Shown: positions 47,701-59,754, counted from the first letter of the stretch. The stretch: DNA of 64,000 bases from Diadema setosum (GCF_964275005.1 NC_092693.1:20947706-21011705); one strand, 5' to 3'. Made by a program: numbers and translations. The notes: generated by a model from the sequence alone, not told the origin.

Positions 47701-50700
47701 ACTACATAATGTACATGTCGTATGCCGTTAGTGTATGGTGAGTGCTCATCGCGAAATCGGGCACCCCGCTTAAAGGGGCCGTGTTTGCTACTCCCAACCT
47801 GTCCCGATTATGCGATGAATACTGTAATAATAACCGAGGGGGGGGGGGGGGGGGCTGCACTGTAACCAGTAACACTAACCATGCTTACAAACAAATGCAT
47901 TGGGTTACTTGTGCGGTTACCAGATCCCTTGACCCCTTGACCCTTAACCCCTTGATCCGATCCCTTGACCGAAAGATCAGCCTGTATCAGGTCGTCGAGG
48001 ATATGTTCCATGTGTCGGACTGTGTCTGGCCTGTTGGAATCCCGAGGAGACATATTTTTCTTTCTACCAGATCCCTTGCCAAGGACAATCTTGAGTCGAT
48101 GTGGATGTGTTGTCAACGTTAGAATGACTGAGATTACGTATTAATGATGTATTGATAGCTAGTACTACTAATGATTAGTGTATGGACCCTGGTCTCTCTA
48201 TAAAAATTCCATTTCTTGGCACTATAAAGGCACTTCCATATCCATGAAGATATCTTGAATATTAGCTAGCTCAAAGTTTATAGCTGATGTGTGCCCTACA
48301 TGTGCACTTAAGGGCACATGAGGAGTAGTAGGTTAGTGAGAGGTGCATATGAAACTCTTCCCACTTTGGTATTGTGCAAATGACATTTCTATTTTGGTGG
48401 AAAAAACTGTTTTGGTAATCTGTTCAAATTCTATGTATGCTTTCAATAATGTCATGGTATCGTCATATTTCATGTCATCTCACAATTTTTTGTATTTTTT
48501 TTTTTTTTTTTGTCTCACAGGGACATATTTCCTGTCTTCCGTGACCCCAGCATTCTGAGCGACATGATGGACCTCCTGTCTGATCACGTCCAGCAAGTCT
48601 TGACCAAGAAAGTTGACGTTGTCATTGGTAGGTGAATCAAAATGCATAAAAGTGGAAAGGTATGCGACGTACAACCCATACTTACTGTCAACCAGTTTTG
48701 TCTAAAATGACACCTGCCGGTCAGAGTTTGAAGTGAAATTTCTCTGTCCATTAGATGGTGCCGAGAACATTTAATTGCATTCAAACAAATTTGGTCAAGC
48801 AACAAAGGTCAAGTGGAAAGAGAGGGGAGTAGTATCATTTCACAAGAGAATTATCGCCAAATTTGCACATTGCATGTGATACATAATTCATTAGTGTTTC
48901 AGGAGGCAACATCTCTGCTAACATCTCTGGTCTTCCATGGGGTCCAGTTGGCTTTTAGGCAGGACCACTTCACCGGGTTAAACACCCTGCTCTTTGCGAT
49001 GAATAAATATAGCAGGATTGTGACTCTCTTAAACATGGGACCTCCATCTTTATGTCCTATCGGAGGGACAGAGTATTTTGCCTCTACCCAGAGGGGATGA
49101 TATGATTACACACAACACTGCTCAGTGGGACCCTGGAATCGAACTGGGGTCCTTTGGATCGTGAGACAGATGCGCTACTGACTAAGCTAACTCACCGCCC
49201 ATGAACTGTGAAAAGACAGCTCTAGGTCCCGTCCTCTGTTATCAATCCTCTGAATCTTTTGCAGGTTTGGAGGCCAGAGGATTCCTGTTTGGCCCACTGC
49301 TAGCCCAGCGCCTTGGCTGCAGCTTCGTTCCCGTGCGCAAGAAGGGCAAACTACCGGGTGAATGTATTCAGGTCTCGTACACCTTGGAATACGGCACGGT
49401 GAGTCCAAGCCAAGTGCAGGCCTCACTTCAAGTTCCATGAACCTGTATGAGGACAAGCTAATTTTGCTACAGGCATTTCTCATAGACACCTGCTTGGAAC
49501 TAGTCTTAAACGTGTTAATGATCACAAAATTCATTTACTTAATGAATTTTACTTTCTCATTTTGACTTGAGAAAACAATTGCCACTTAAATTGGGAAAGA
49601 TGAAAATTAGGAGCAATATTTTTGTATCTCCTTAATTTAGGGGAAGCTGACCATGAATATAAATGAAAAAAAGAGGAAAGAAAATGGAAACCCATTGGGA
49701 TTAAAACCCAATACCTCTGGATTGCTGGACTGGTGCTGTTACTGACTGAGATATGGAAAGGCCGTAGTGTGATGTTCATCCCAGAAACCACTAAATTCTC
49801 AGTGCACGTGTGGTCAGAAGCTGACGTAAACCTGACATAAACCCAAATGATAGAAATCCACAGGGGAAAAATGTGAGGGATCACTGCAAATTTTTGAACG
49901 TATATGATGAATGCAAACAAAAGTAAAATGACTACTTTTTGAATATATAGATATGATGCACATATTATTTATATTCAAAAAGTGAAGACTGAAGCAAAAT
50001 ATGTTTTTCTTGCTTGTCACACCTCCCCCCTCTCCTCGTGGTAACCAGGATGTGTTTGAGATGCAGAAAGGCTCCATTCAACCAGGTCAGACTGTCATCA
50101 TTGTCGACGATCTCATTGCCACAGGAGGTAAAACAATACTGCATAATGATGACAAATAACTATTTTGTAATGGAAATGATCATTATACAGTAACAACTAA
50201 TCCAAGACAAAAACATGTGCTGCCAACACCCACTTTTCAGACTTTTTAGCATTTCAAGTTCACAGTTTAATTTACTTCAGACTTTTTTTTTTTCATAAGT
50301 TTCAAACTTTTTCAGACTTTTTTCTGCAATTTCTCTCACACCCCTGAATTACTATTTGGAGTAATACTCCTGATAAATGTAAAATAAATGAATAGCAATA
50401 GTAATAGTAATAATAACAGATTGGTAGGTTGAGCCCTCCCGTGGATGTCAGAAGTGCAAGAAATACACATACCAATACATGCACAAAGTGTATTCGCCTT
50501 GATGAAAATATTTCATCCAAGTATAAAATCTCACAAGTGTGTATAAGGAGATTACGGAGTACTGAACTGAAACACCAAAAGCTTGTAGATAAAGTCCAGA
50601 TAGGGCTACACCAGTAGCAAGCCAGTAGGTGAATTGCTATTTCTTTATTTTTATTTTTTTACAGTTTTGTACGTACAGGTCGGGTGTGACAGTAAAATGA

Positions 50701-51150
50701 CTCGCTCAGGTTTCAGAAAAAAATGCATGAGTTATGCTTGCTTTTCTCCAACGAATACTTCATATATATTCTGCTTCACATCCTGCTCTACCTTGCTCTT
50801 TTCTTTTTTTATTTGAATTTTCCATTTGCCACATGTGTTATACATGTGAAAATATCTTGGTCTACAGCGTGAAATGTTTTTAGGTATGATGTCTAGTCAT
50901 TAATTGTCCTGGATATGTTTCGGAAAATACAGCATTGCAAGTCACAGTATTGAATTGTAATTCTGTGTTTTTTTTTTCCTCCTCTGGTCTGCTTCTAATC
51001 CCAGGAACAATGAAAGCAGCTTGTGACCTGGTGAAGAAGATGGAAGGGGAAATCCTGGAATGCATCGTCTTGATTGAATTGGTAGACCTCAAAGGAAAGG
51101 AGAAGCTCACATATCCCTTCTTTACGCTCGTAGACTTTGAGGGAGAATGA
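45793..51150 (+). CDS. APRT: Adenine phosphoribosyltransferase (five exons)
   Basis: Coding sequence is join(45793..45881, 48521..48627, 49265..49398, 50049..50127, 51005..51150), 184 residues; human APRT has 180. The enzyme (EC 2.4.2.7) converts adenine and PRPP to AMP and pyrophosphate in cytosolic purine salvage. Landmarks in order: N-terminal [16 protein letters not shown] (about 20-35), ARGFLFGP (69-76), the flexible RKKGKLPG (90-97), SYTLEYG (103-109) whose E107 matches the catalytic glutamate of human APRT, and the PRPP loop [13 protein letters not shown] (126-138). The C-terminal [15 protein letters not shown] block is also family-typical. All four introns are GT-AG and every phase closes (2, 1, 0, 1). 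Human APRT also has five coding exons. No break or missing catalytic residue is seen. Confidence 0.96.
46300..46670 (+). promoter_or_regulatory. CpG-rich promoter-like cluster inside APRT intron 1
   Basis: This local GC/CpG-rich stretch carries a YY1-like CAAAATGGCGCC (46406-46417), an NRF1-like TGCGCATGCGTG (46426-46437) and a palindromic E-box TCACGTGA (46657-46664). The combination is typical of animal housekeeping promoters. It may be an alternative or secondary APRT promoter, or the start of an unannotated RNA. No convincing coding exon lies in it on either strand. Confidence 0.4.
46964..47824. mobile_element. TA-flanked pogo/mariner-like MITE in APRT intron 1
   Basis: Perfect terminal inverted repeats of about 22 bases begin CAGTATTCATCGCATAAT and continue through CGGG. 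TA dinucleotides flank both ends (46962-46963 and 47825-47826), as expected for Tc1/mariner-superfamily targets. The left end repeats the motif ATAATCGGG several times just inside the terminus. The 861-bp interior has a (GT)n tract near 47668-47698 and no transposase-like ORF, so it is non-autonomous. Confidence 0.75.
47826..48122. other. Poly-G tract and unexplained open frames in APRT intron 1
   Basis: Poly-G lies at 47838-47853. Between 47920 and 48120 both strands are open. The minus frame has a somewhat protein-like composition ([13 protein letters not shown] near its start), and the plus strand carries CCCTTGACC repeats. No family recognised; possibly a transposon remnant. Confidence 0.25.
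48521..48627 (+). CDS. APRT: APRT exon 2 (residues 30-66)
   Basis: A long T tract and CACAG precede the exon, giving a textbook acceptor. The donor is G|GTAGGT at 48628. A second GT four bases downstream would break the frame. The exon encodes RDIFPVF and the helix that follows it. Confidence 0.93.
48905..49200 (-). mobile_element. tRNA-derived SINE in APRT intron 2 (antisense)
   Basis: Read on the minus strand, 49200 to about 49127 is tRNA-like: an A-box-like TTAGCTTAGTCAGTAGCGC and a B-box-like AGTTCGATTCC. The body extends to about 48905. A headless copy of the same body sits at 510-703, with near-identical stretches such as the ACCACTTCACCGGGTTAAAC block. It is SINE-derived and not a functional tRNA gene. 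Confidence 0.75.
49265..49398 (+). CDS. APRT: APRT exon 3 (residues 66-110)
   Basis: Acceptor TTTTGCAG, donor ACG|GTGAGT, ending in phase 0. It encodes the ARGF loop, the flexible RKKGKLPG segment and the catalytic SYTLEYG strand. Confidence 0.95.
49687..49763 (-). repeat. Degenerate tRNA-like sequence in APRT intron 3 (antisense)
   Basis: On the minus strand this contains an A-box-like TCTCAGTCAGTAACAGC and a mutated B-box GGGTTTTAATCCC at tRNA spacing. It is probably a second, unrelated SINE head or a decayed tRNA pseudogene. A functional tRNA is unlikely because the TTCGA core is lost. Confidence 0.5.
50049..50127 (+). CDS. APRT: APRT exon 4 (residues 111-137)
   Basis: Acceptor AACCAG, donor G|GTAAAA, ending in phase 1. 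It encodes most of the PRPP-binding motif, including the DD pair at 130-131. Confidence 0.94.
51005..51150 (+). CDS. APRT: APRT exon 5 (residues 137-184 and stop)
   Basis: Acceptor AATCCCAG. The exon completes GGT of the PRPP loop, then encodes the C-terminal helix and strands up to TGA at 51148-51150. Confidence 0.95.
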
Positions 51151-51391
51151 GTAGAATTTGCAATACACCTTTTTTTTTTTAATATCTTTTTCAATATAAT
51201 ACTTAAAACTGATTCAGAATTCCTAAGTCGGCTGTTGGTCATTAAACCCCTTGACCTCAATAGGAAATGCCTACCTAGTTTGCAGCCGCTGTAACAACTT
51301 CTATTTGTGGCAACGAATGTGGCATATTTCGTCACCGATAAATCGAACCGGCTGAGTGCGTGTTTGAGAACGTGCGTGTTTGAGAACGTAA

Positions 51392-51397
51392 AATAAA
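51392..51397 (+). terminator. Candidate APRT polyadenylation signal (AATAAA)
   Basis: This is an exact AATAAA about 240 bases after the APRT stop. A clear GT-rich downstream element follows near 51410-51435, making it the best nearby candidate for the 3' end. Confidence 0.45.
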
Positions 51398-52884
51398 TAC
51401 TCAAATTTGAGGTTTTGGTGTAATCTAGTGGTAGGTGTGGTCTATCTTGTAACAAAATTTTAGACCAAAATTTTTGTATCAGTTCAGAGAGAGAGAGAAA
51501 GTGGCTTCACTGTTATGCAATTGACGATTAATTGATCACAGTGTAAAACTTCAATTGCGTTTTTTTTTTTTTCCAAAAGTAACTTTTGTGCTCTCTATGA
51601 AAGGCTTGGCTACAGAAGGCTTGGTCAGTTTGATTTATTGTTGATGATTTAATCATGATGAGTAGTGATCAATGACTTTCAGAAGTCAGATTATCCCCAG
51701 TTCATGTGACTGGCAATCATTTTGTGTAGAGATCAACAATCTTCTTACCAACATAGCTGACCCATTACTCTAAGACAATGCTATTTATACTACTAGTATA
51801 TGATCTAGTCCATCTATCATGTTCAGAAATTAGTGCAGTACATGAAGAGAGTGGAATGTACCAGATAATCTGCATTCCACTATGTGAGCTTGTAAGGGTG
51901 ATCATAAAAATTGCAATACTCTATAGCAAACCAGCCCAACTTGTATATTAATTTCCTTTTGAGGATTAATCGCATTTTACATTCCATCAACTTAAGTGTG
52001 ATATACCGTGCAGTTTGCGCATGCAAGTCAACTGTTGTCTTCCAGCACTTCAAATTTCAAGTTCCTACTTAAAGCTGTGTGTGGCCTCAGTTGTGCAAGC
52101 TGTCGACGGATTCCCTTATGTGCATCAGGTCAATTAACAGACAGCAATTTGGATAAACATGATCACCATAATTATTGCATATCAGTTCCTTGTTCTCCTG
52201 TCCCCCCCCCCCCCCCTACTTCCGTGTGAGAACATCTGTGGGTTGTAGGCTAGTAAACCAGGAAACCGCTCGTGATGATGAGATAATGACAATCTGCGTG
52301 CGATGGATCACAAAGACATTGAAGCTGTGTGTAGAGCCGCATTTAACTAGCTTTTGGCTTGTTGGTGATGCTGCGAGAAATGGTGTCCTTGGAAAACGTT
52401 CCAATTCAGAAGGTATGTGTAACTCTTAAAGCAGTTCATCTAGCTTTCCAAACCTTCTGGATGGATCAGTTTGTGTGTTGCCCTCTAAGCTAGTCAGTGG
52501 TGGCTACATTAATGTGTTTTATAGCCATAATATTGTTTAGACTTTAGATTTAGGCAGTCAATACTTTGCTATCAAACATATGATTCTAACTTCTTCGGTT
52601 TTTACCAAATCACCTTGTTAGGGTAACATAGCTGACATGCCACGGCACTAGTTCTTTTTGTTCATCTTCTCAAGCATCTAATTACAAGGAAGTGTTTAAT
52701 CTGTTGCTGTCTCTCTGCAACAAAGTTATGTGCACTTTGAAATACAATGTAGATTGAAATGAAGTACCATTCCACTCAATGTTCAAGGTGATGTTGGTAT
52801 ACATTGAAGTAGACAAATTGAGCGCTAGAAGTGTCATTGAATTTGAACTTTGAATAGCAAGGGAATTATTTTTAGTTTCCCCTG
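51398..52884. other. No gene recognised downstream of APRT
   Basis: AT-rich with a poly-C tract at 52202-52216. No supported exon. Confidence 0.5.
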
Positions 52885-52889
52885 TTTTC

Positions 52890-53165
52890 AAAGTGGTAAA
52901 AGTCTACATGACATTAGCACATTGGACAAGACAATGTTGTCATTGCCTTACTCTGATCCTATTGGTTGATACAGTAAAAAAAAAATCTTACAGAAATCAT
53001 ATTTTCGGTGACTTAAATAAAGGCACTGCATTTTAGGAGTTTAACATGTTTTGAAGGAAGTGGTGTGAGTCTAAACGACATTAGCACAGAAAAGACATTG
53101 ATGCCATTCCCCAACACTGATCCCATTGGTCTGTACATCGAAAAATCTCACAGAAATGGTTGTGA
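52890..53165. repeat. Degenerate two-unit tandem duplication
   Basis: Two units of about 165 bases share AAGTGGT(A/G), GACATTAGCACA, GACA(A/T)TG..GTCATT-type, TGATCC(T/C)ATTGGT and CAGAAAT blocks in the same order. Confidence 0.55.
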
Positions 53166-53398
53166 TTGTTCAATCAGTAACAAACAAAAAAAAAATGTAA
53201 AAAATGAGTGAGTGATTTAGCAACTGCAAAGACCTACCCATGGAAAGCGAGCAGAGCTAATTTATCTGCATTATTTCACACAAAATATGAAATTATTTTC
53301 TGTGTACAACCAATAGAATTTTGTGGTGATTCATGTGCAGGTCAAAAGGACAATTGTGAGGTTGTGATATCATCACCACACCTAATTTGCATACTGTG

Positions 53399-53399
<1 letters not shown>

Positions 53400-53459
<60 letters not shown>

Positions 53460-53475
53460 CATTATCATCATCATT
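53400..53475. repeat. (ATT)n/(ATC)n microsatellite with GGCATTT tail
   Basis: A trinucleotide tract is followed by TTTATTTGGCATTTCAGC. A second, similar tract at 53523-53560 is followed by TTTATTCGGCATTTGCAAAA. Both look like simple tails of retroposons inserted near one another. Confidence 0.7.
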
Positions 53476-53575
53476 TATTTGGCATTTCAGCATAAGATAC
53501 AGATAGAAAGTTATATTACATGATATTATTATTATTATTGTTATTATTATTATTTATTCGGCATTTGCAAAACAA

Positions 53576-56500
53576 TACAAGTGATAACAGAGAAACAGAA
53601 TAAACAAACAAAACACATGAAAACAAAGTGTCAGGCTTTCCCTGTTGAGCTTCCCAAAGGAGCCTGGTTGGAAAAAAGCAATCAAAATCACTATGACCCT
53701 TGGGCCTCTCCAACCAACTTAAGGAAGCATATCAGGGAGTTGTTGAACATAAAAGAAAAGAAATAATACAATTTGAATTAAGCGTGTACACCAGATGGAT
53801 TTTTTTCTTCAAACAAGCTAAAAATATTTTGGCAAATGGGTATACATTCCACCCCCCCCCCCCTCCCCGTAAAAAAGAAAGAAAAAAATCCAGTATACAA
53901 AAAAGTGTTATCAGAGTACCTCAACAACAGCAAATATCCCCTCTAACTACTACACTACAGTGTATGAAGCCAGCAAGTATCATCAACATACCCCAAACCA
54001 TCTTCGATACACAGTAAATATAAATGAAGAATATGGTGATTCTACGTACGTGCATACCGCTGGTTGCAAGGGGAGGTCGAAAGGGCAAACTTGAATCATC
54101 GAGGCTCGAGGCCTTCCTACCCGACCAGTGCATGCTATCAAAGTGAAGTTGACACTGCTGTTCTGTAACTGGAGGGCCATGTTACTTAATTTGATCAATG
54201 TGATTCAAATCTATTTATTTAAGATTACCGAAATATGGAATGGACAGTCGTTGTGAATATTTGGCCATCTATCTGTTGCAGCTCGGTTTGCCCTCTGACT
54301 ACTTTTTTGAATGTGCCAAAATGAATGTTGTCAATCTGCCGTGATCCATCAGTATTATTCTGTTAATATCAAAACAAGATGCTTGCTTTTCAATAATTTC
54401 ATCATTTTTTTTTCGCTGTGCCTTACCAAAGTGTAAAGGGGGAAGTATAATCACACTTTTTATTGTACAGTAATTTTTACATTAGTTTTGTTACATTAAT
54501 TTTAGCACTGTGGAATGGAAGTGTGCACAGCCTTAGAGATGTTTGCTCTCATCATTTATCAAGCTTCATTATTTTCATGTCTAATGATACCTCATCAGTC
54601 CCCTTATTTTACCTGCTGACTTAGCAGATATCTCTTATTGAGAAAGCGTGTCATAATCTTATGTCATGATGATGGCAGTGTTCTACATGTTACAAGACAT
54701 GATGACATGGATTATGAGAGCCGATGTGGAATGGTGATCGGCATAAGGAGCTGGGTAGGAGAATGATGGCAGTGATATCAAAAGACTTTTTTGTTAGTAT
54801 GAATTTGACATGTGTTTGTTTATACGTGTATTATTCATGTGCCAAAGGTGTAGGCCTAATGCTTTTAATGTTTCTATAAAGCAGTAATGACATTAGTCCT
54901 CGGGGAGCCAAATGGGACAAGTGGATGTCGGACATCTTTATCAGGCCTGGAAAGGATACCATTGACCCTTGACCCATGTAGCCCCCACCCTAAAACAAAC
55001 AAACAAACAAGCAAGCAAACAAACGAACAATCCGCGGCTTCTGTTATTGACCACTAAATAATTGAATATAAGAACGGCCCAAGCCAAAATTTGGCTGTCA
55101 TCTTTGGAGACCCCTTTCAAGGAAGGCAAAGATAATAAGTGATTATTCTAACGGCTCTTTTACATTTCAGTTTGTAGAGATAACATTCTCATGACTTAAA
55201 ATATAGAGTTATAGGATGTCCTCTGGTATGTTTACATGTTTGTTTGTTTTTTCATTGTATGATTCTCTCCAGCGAACTTTGGTCTTTTTATGTAGGATGG
55301 GTCCTATTAAGTTTGTTGGTCAGTAACCGGATAATAGGACGCGAGAGGTATGAAAATTAATAGCAAACGATATCAGCGGAGCAACATGATTCCATGCGAA
55401 CGGAGGATACGTTTTATTTCACAGGAGATGGCCCACCGTAAGAGGTGCAACAAAGCTGATCGTGCAATTAAGGGTGATCACTGAAGCGCAAGCTATAGGC
55501 GATAGATGTGTTTGAAAACCAACGGATTATGTCAAAGATTGTCCGTTGCGCCATTGCCACGTATGGATCCATGGCTGATGTTACTTGCGCTTTTTAGGGA
55601 GACTAAATTATGTATCATGTAACGGCAACACAATGCTGAAGAACATACAGAGTATTATTATATTAAATGGGTTAGTCAAATACCGGTTAGTGATTGGCTA
55701 AACACAAGTCACGTGATGGAGGCACATTGGTTATGTTCGCCCATGGGCAGAACATTTTTGTAATGTTCTCCCATGATGGGAAAACATTTTCACGTAAAAA
55801 ATGACAAACGATAACAAACGATTGAACGATCAAATTTTTCACGCAGTCGATAGGATAAATTTGCCTGTACATTTGACTAGCCCATATAATATAACAGATG
55901 ATGACTTTTGTTGTCGGGAACATGTACCAAACGTTCCACCCTCAGGGTTTGAAATGCTCTTTCGGGAGGCTATAAGTCCCTCGACTTCGTCTCGGGACTA
56001 ATAACCTCCTCAATAGCATCAATAGCCCCGCCAGTCATCATCTATATAATTATGTAAAGTCAGACAGTAAAGAAAACACTACCACGTAACACTGTTGTAA
56101 TCTTTGAAATGTGCGATTCTCTGTGCCAAAGAAAAAAAATAAACACAATGATATAAATGAAAAAGAAGCAAAAATTGTTCACACCGTGTTGAATACTAGT
56201 ATTGAGACATCATGCGTAGAATGTTATTCCTATTTTGTAAACGGCGATCATGGTATACAAAAGAATCATTAAAGTAATTCAGTGTGTAACTGAATGGGAA
56301 CTTATTTCTTGTGCTTGTGCGTTGTTTGATTATGAGCGAAGACGCCTGTACTCCAGAACCTTTGTGTGTTTGTGTGCCTATGGATATAGAGTACTGCTGC
56401 CCGTTACCGCAATGTCACAGTGCCGTTCTGCGTAAAGGCCCTTATAGGCCCATCTGGTATACAACATACATGTCAAGTTTTCTCTGCAAAGAGGTAATGA

Positions 56501-57436
56501 GTAGGAAATATGAAATAGACTCGTGATAGCATCGCTAGACAATTTCGCTTTCACACATTGTAATAATCCATACAGTTGATAAACGTGATTAATCCATTTA
56601 GAGGGATTATTTTAGACAATGTTCACGATGTTGACCATCAGAATAGTCATTAAACATACGGACGGGAAAATCTCTATTTTATATACACTGTGAGAGAGGA
56701 CGTTACAAATATATTATTACAATCTGTATATGTTTTATTATATTTGTCGGACAAATTTGCTCTCAACCAATCAGATGCAAGGATTTCAGTAGCTTATACA
56801 TTGTAACAGAAAAAAAAAATATCTGAGTAAACGCTTCATGAAAGCCCCACCCCCGCTTCACTTGAACTTTGAACATACTATGTAGTGTATTATTCAGGTT
56901 AATCATAGGTTGAGGTTCATCAACAGTATTACGTTATCATATTGGTCGTCTCAATCGCTGATGGGAACATTCACAATTTTCTTTTCTTTGACCCCCACCC
57001 CTATATACTGTGTCTAATACTTAAGCATGCGTGCTTTTTTATGTTGAGATAATTCCTAGAATTATTTCTGCTATGCGAATGATATCACACTTTCATAAGA
57101 AAAATGACAGAGAAGATAGTGGATATACTAGATAGATGGTATTGCGGATTGTGATATAAAGTAAATGCATTGCGAAAAGTGGTGTACGATGCCAATTAAA
57201 AGCGTTCATAGCATAACCCGAAAAAAATAATAAATTGAGCCATTTCGTATTCTAATCATATTTTAGAGGGTATAGGATAGATCAAAACTTGTCACAGGTA
57301 GGATAAAAGCGAGCTTCGTAATGTTCAAACTGTCACTAAAAAGTGATAACAAAACAAAAACAAACGAACAAAAAAAAAAACAACAACCAAGAAATCAACG
57401 AAGATATTCACCTCACAGGATTATTCCGTATTGTAG
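53576..57436. other. No gene recognised
   Basis: AT-rich sequence with a poly-C tract at 53852-53869 and an (AAAC)n-type tract at 54996-55030. A partner of the 1590-1626 repeat lies at 56755-56791. No exon can be supported. Confidence 0.45.
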
Positions 57437-57526
57437 GAAATCAGTGTAAGTTGGACTCACCAGCCGAAGCCGTGCTGTATCTGTCCCCGGGAGCTGCCCT
57501 GCCTGCCATTGGCCACATTCAAGATG
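57437..57526 (+). CDS. Orphan candidate internal exon, product unknown
   Basis: A GC-rich 90-base stretch sits in AT-rich surroundings between ATTGTAG and G|GTAATG. In phase 1-1 it reads a clean frame with coding-like third positions, ending SPGAALPAIGHIQDG. An alternative acceptor (CTCACAG at 57418) would lengthen it by 18 bases. The minus strand is also open and has a GTGAGT donor at 57462-57467, so strand is uncertain. I recognise no family and find no neighbouring exon. Confidence 0.25.
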
Positions 57527-58020
57527 GTAATGAAAATTTGCGGCTTTGCAAATTGCAGACGATCATAAAAAATTACGATATGGTGTTTAAAACATGTTTT
57601 TTTTTCTATAAACTTTTCTATAAACTCGTCCACACCAAAACTTGGAGTTTCCCGTTAGAATCCCTCGATCATAGTTTCGAAATAATGTACTAGTACTTTG
57701 AATTTAAAGTGCACTCAACTTCCTCGTGTTAGGTATAGTCTTTGCTGCCGCAGCCTCTTTGAGTTTGTTTCACAATTTGTCAAAATTTGATAGTGCATGT
57801 TGCTAGAAGTCGCAGTCTGAAGTGTGAGCTCCAATCACCTATAGTTGTTGATGATGTATTTCATAATTGATTACGATAATGTTGACAGCGGTACTTATAA
57901 AGATGTTTATGTGCGCACATGTGTGTATAACTGTACCTACATCAAAGCTTGTGTGATTGTATTTTTGAATGTTGTTTTTTTCGTTATGTGTACATACCAG
58001 TGGAAAACAAATACCTATTT
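57527..58020. other. No gene recognised
   Basis: AT-rich flank of the orphan exon candidate. Confidence 0.5.
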
Positions 58021-58140
58021 TCATATCATATCATATATCGTATCGTATCGTATCGTATCGTATCGTATCGTATCGTATTGTATCGTATCATATCATATCA
58101 TATCATATCATATCATATCATATCATGGTATATCATATAT
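58021..58140. repeat. Pentanucleotide microsatellite: (TATCG)n passing into (TATCA)n
   Basis: A short TCATA run is followed by about ten CG-containing units (one reading TATTG), then about ten TATCA units. ORFs reading RIVSY and HIISY are artefacts. Confidence 0.95.
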
Positions 58141-59283
58141 ATCTATTATAGTTTTACGGGCGTATGTTGCCGCAGTCTGATTGATTTTGGCCGATTTATC
58201 CGTTTGCCATCCAATATATTAACCTATATCAATAACAACAAAGTTAGCTTAGAGATGGAGATGAGGGCAGAGGGGGGACAGGTCAATTATTGGATGTTTC
58301 TTATTTCAAGTCTTTTTGTATATTATGTAGTGCATCTCTCACGAGCTTCGAAAAGGTTTTAATGTCTCCTATTACTCTATTGGCTTTGAAAACTCCTTTG
58401 ACCGAACGTTCACTCTGGCAAATAAATGACAATACTGCATCGTCAAGATACATAAACAACCTCCTCTTTACAGCCTTATAGATTATCATATCATGTAAGA
58501 TATAACTTAATATAACACAGTGCATGCGTAATCTCTTCTCGGTACACGAATTAAAGAACGTGCTTTCATGTGTTTTGTTTTGGGTTTTTTTTTTTGCAAT
58601 ATCGTGAAGGATGCAACAAAGGCAAATCTTATTGGAGAATGTAAAAAAAAAAATTGTTCAACTGAAAGTGTGACAATGTCTTTGTTGTATCAATGTAAGT
58701 TTATCTAATATCGCTGAGTACAGTAATTTTTTTACAGTGTCAACTCTAAAAGTTAATATTTTGTAGATGGTTCTAAATGTCATCACGTTATATGGAAGAC
58801 ATTGTATCTATCCAGCGTGTTTAGTTTCAAAATTTTCTTCTCTGTTCTATGGTATCTATCAGAGCGTGCAGTGAAGAAATCTTCACTGAACCACAGGTAC
58901 ACGCATAGTATAATAATCATCATTATTATTATGCGATTAATGATACTAATAATGATGATGATTATGATGGTGATAAAAAATATACGCTATACCTGGCATT
59001 GCCTTTGAAGCACTGAGGAGAACAATATATTGATTCTGTAACAAACATGACTAAATGCAAAATATTGTTGTTGGTCCTGTAATTTAGGATATTTCATGCC
59101 TGCCTATAATAATATGCGCCTGAGAGGTCAAGCCTACACAGCTTGCATGGCAATTTCACGCTCGAGGTATCACGGGCTCATTTTCTTACTCAATATCAAT
59201 TTGTCGATTTTTATAGTCAGTGCTTAATGTTCGCTTATTGTTTGTGATACTCTGATTTTGCATGAGTTATAGCTTTATCTTAA
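58141..59283. other. No gene recognised
   Basis: AT-rich sequence with small ATT/GAT-type repeats at about 58912-58975. Confidence 0.5.
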
Positions 59284-59754
59284 AGGGGCACTCCAGATGA
59301 TTTTCATGATTTCACATTATGTAGTACATAAATCGATAGCTCCGTGTATAGGGCCTATTATTTGTGGAATTCGTTGCGGTCCTTGAGGAGAGAACAGCTG
59401 GAAAAAGCAATGCTTTGAAAAACCTTAAATAAATTGCAGTGATAATGACATAATAGGAGGCTCACATATTTCAGAAATAATGCAACACTGTAATTCTATT
59501 ACAATACAGCTTGCTTAACCACTTTACCTGTGTTATATAATCCATACATGTCGCCTTCTTTTGTTCTGCTTCCTTGAGCCCCAACTCATGCATTCTTATG
59601 GTGAGGTTGCCCTGTCCCCGTCCGAGTTCATTGCAATTTGTTATAAATTTTGAAAACATACTTAGTCTTCATCTTAATCACTGTAAATTCTGAAAGTCTA
59701 TACGCAGTATACTTGTTCAAATGTAAAAGTCTTCAAATCATCCGAAGGTCTCCT
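59284..59754. mobile_element. MITE family B, copy 2, TTAA-flanked
   Basis: It starts AGGGGCACTCCAGATGATTT after TTAA (59280-59283) and ends TCTCCT before TTAA (59755-59758). The ends share GATGATTT. It is collinear with 2946-3483. Confidence 0.7.

Noticed and set aside
49127..49200. Functional tRNA gene
   Set aside because: The A- and B-boxes continue into a repeat body shared with 484-703, so it is a SINE head.
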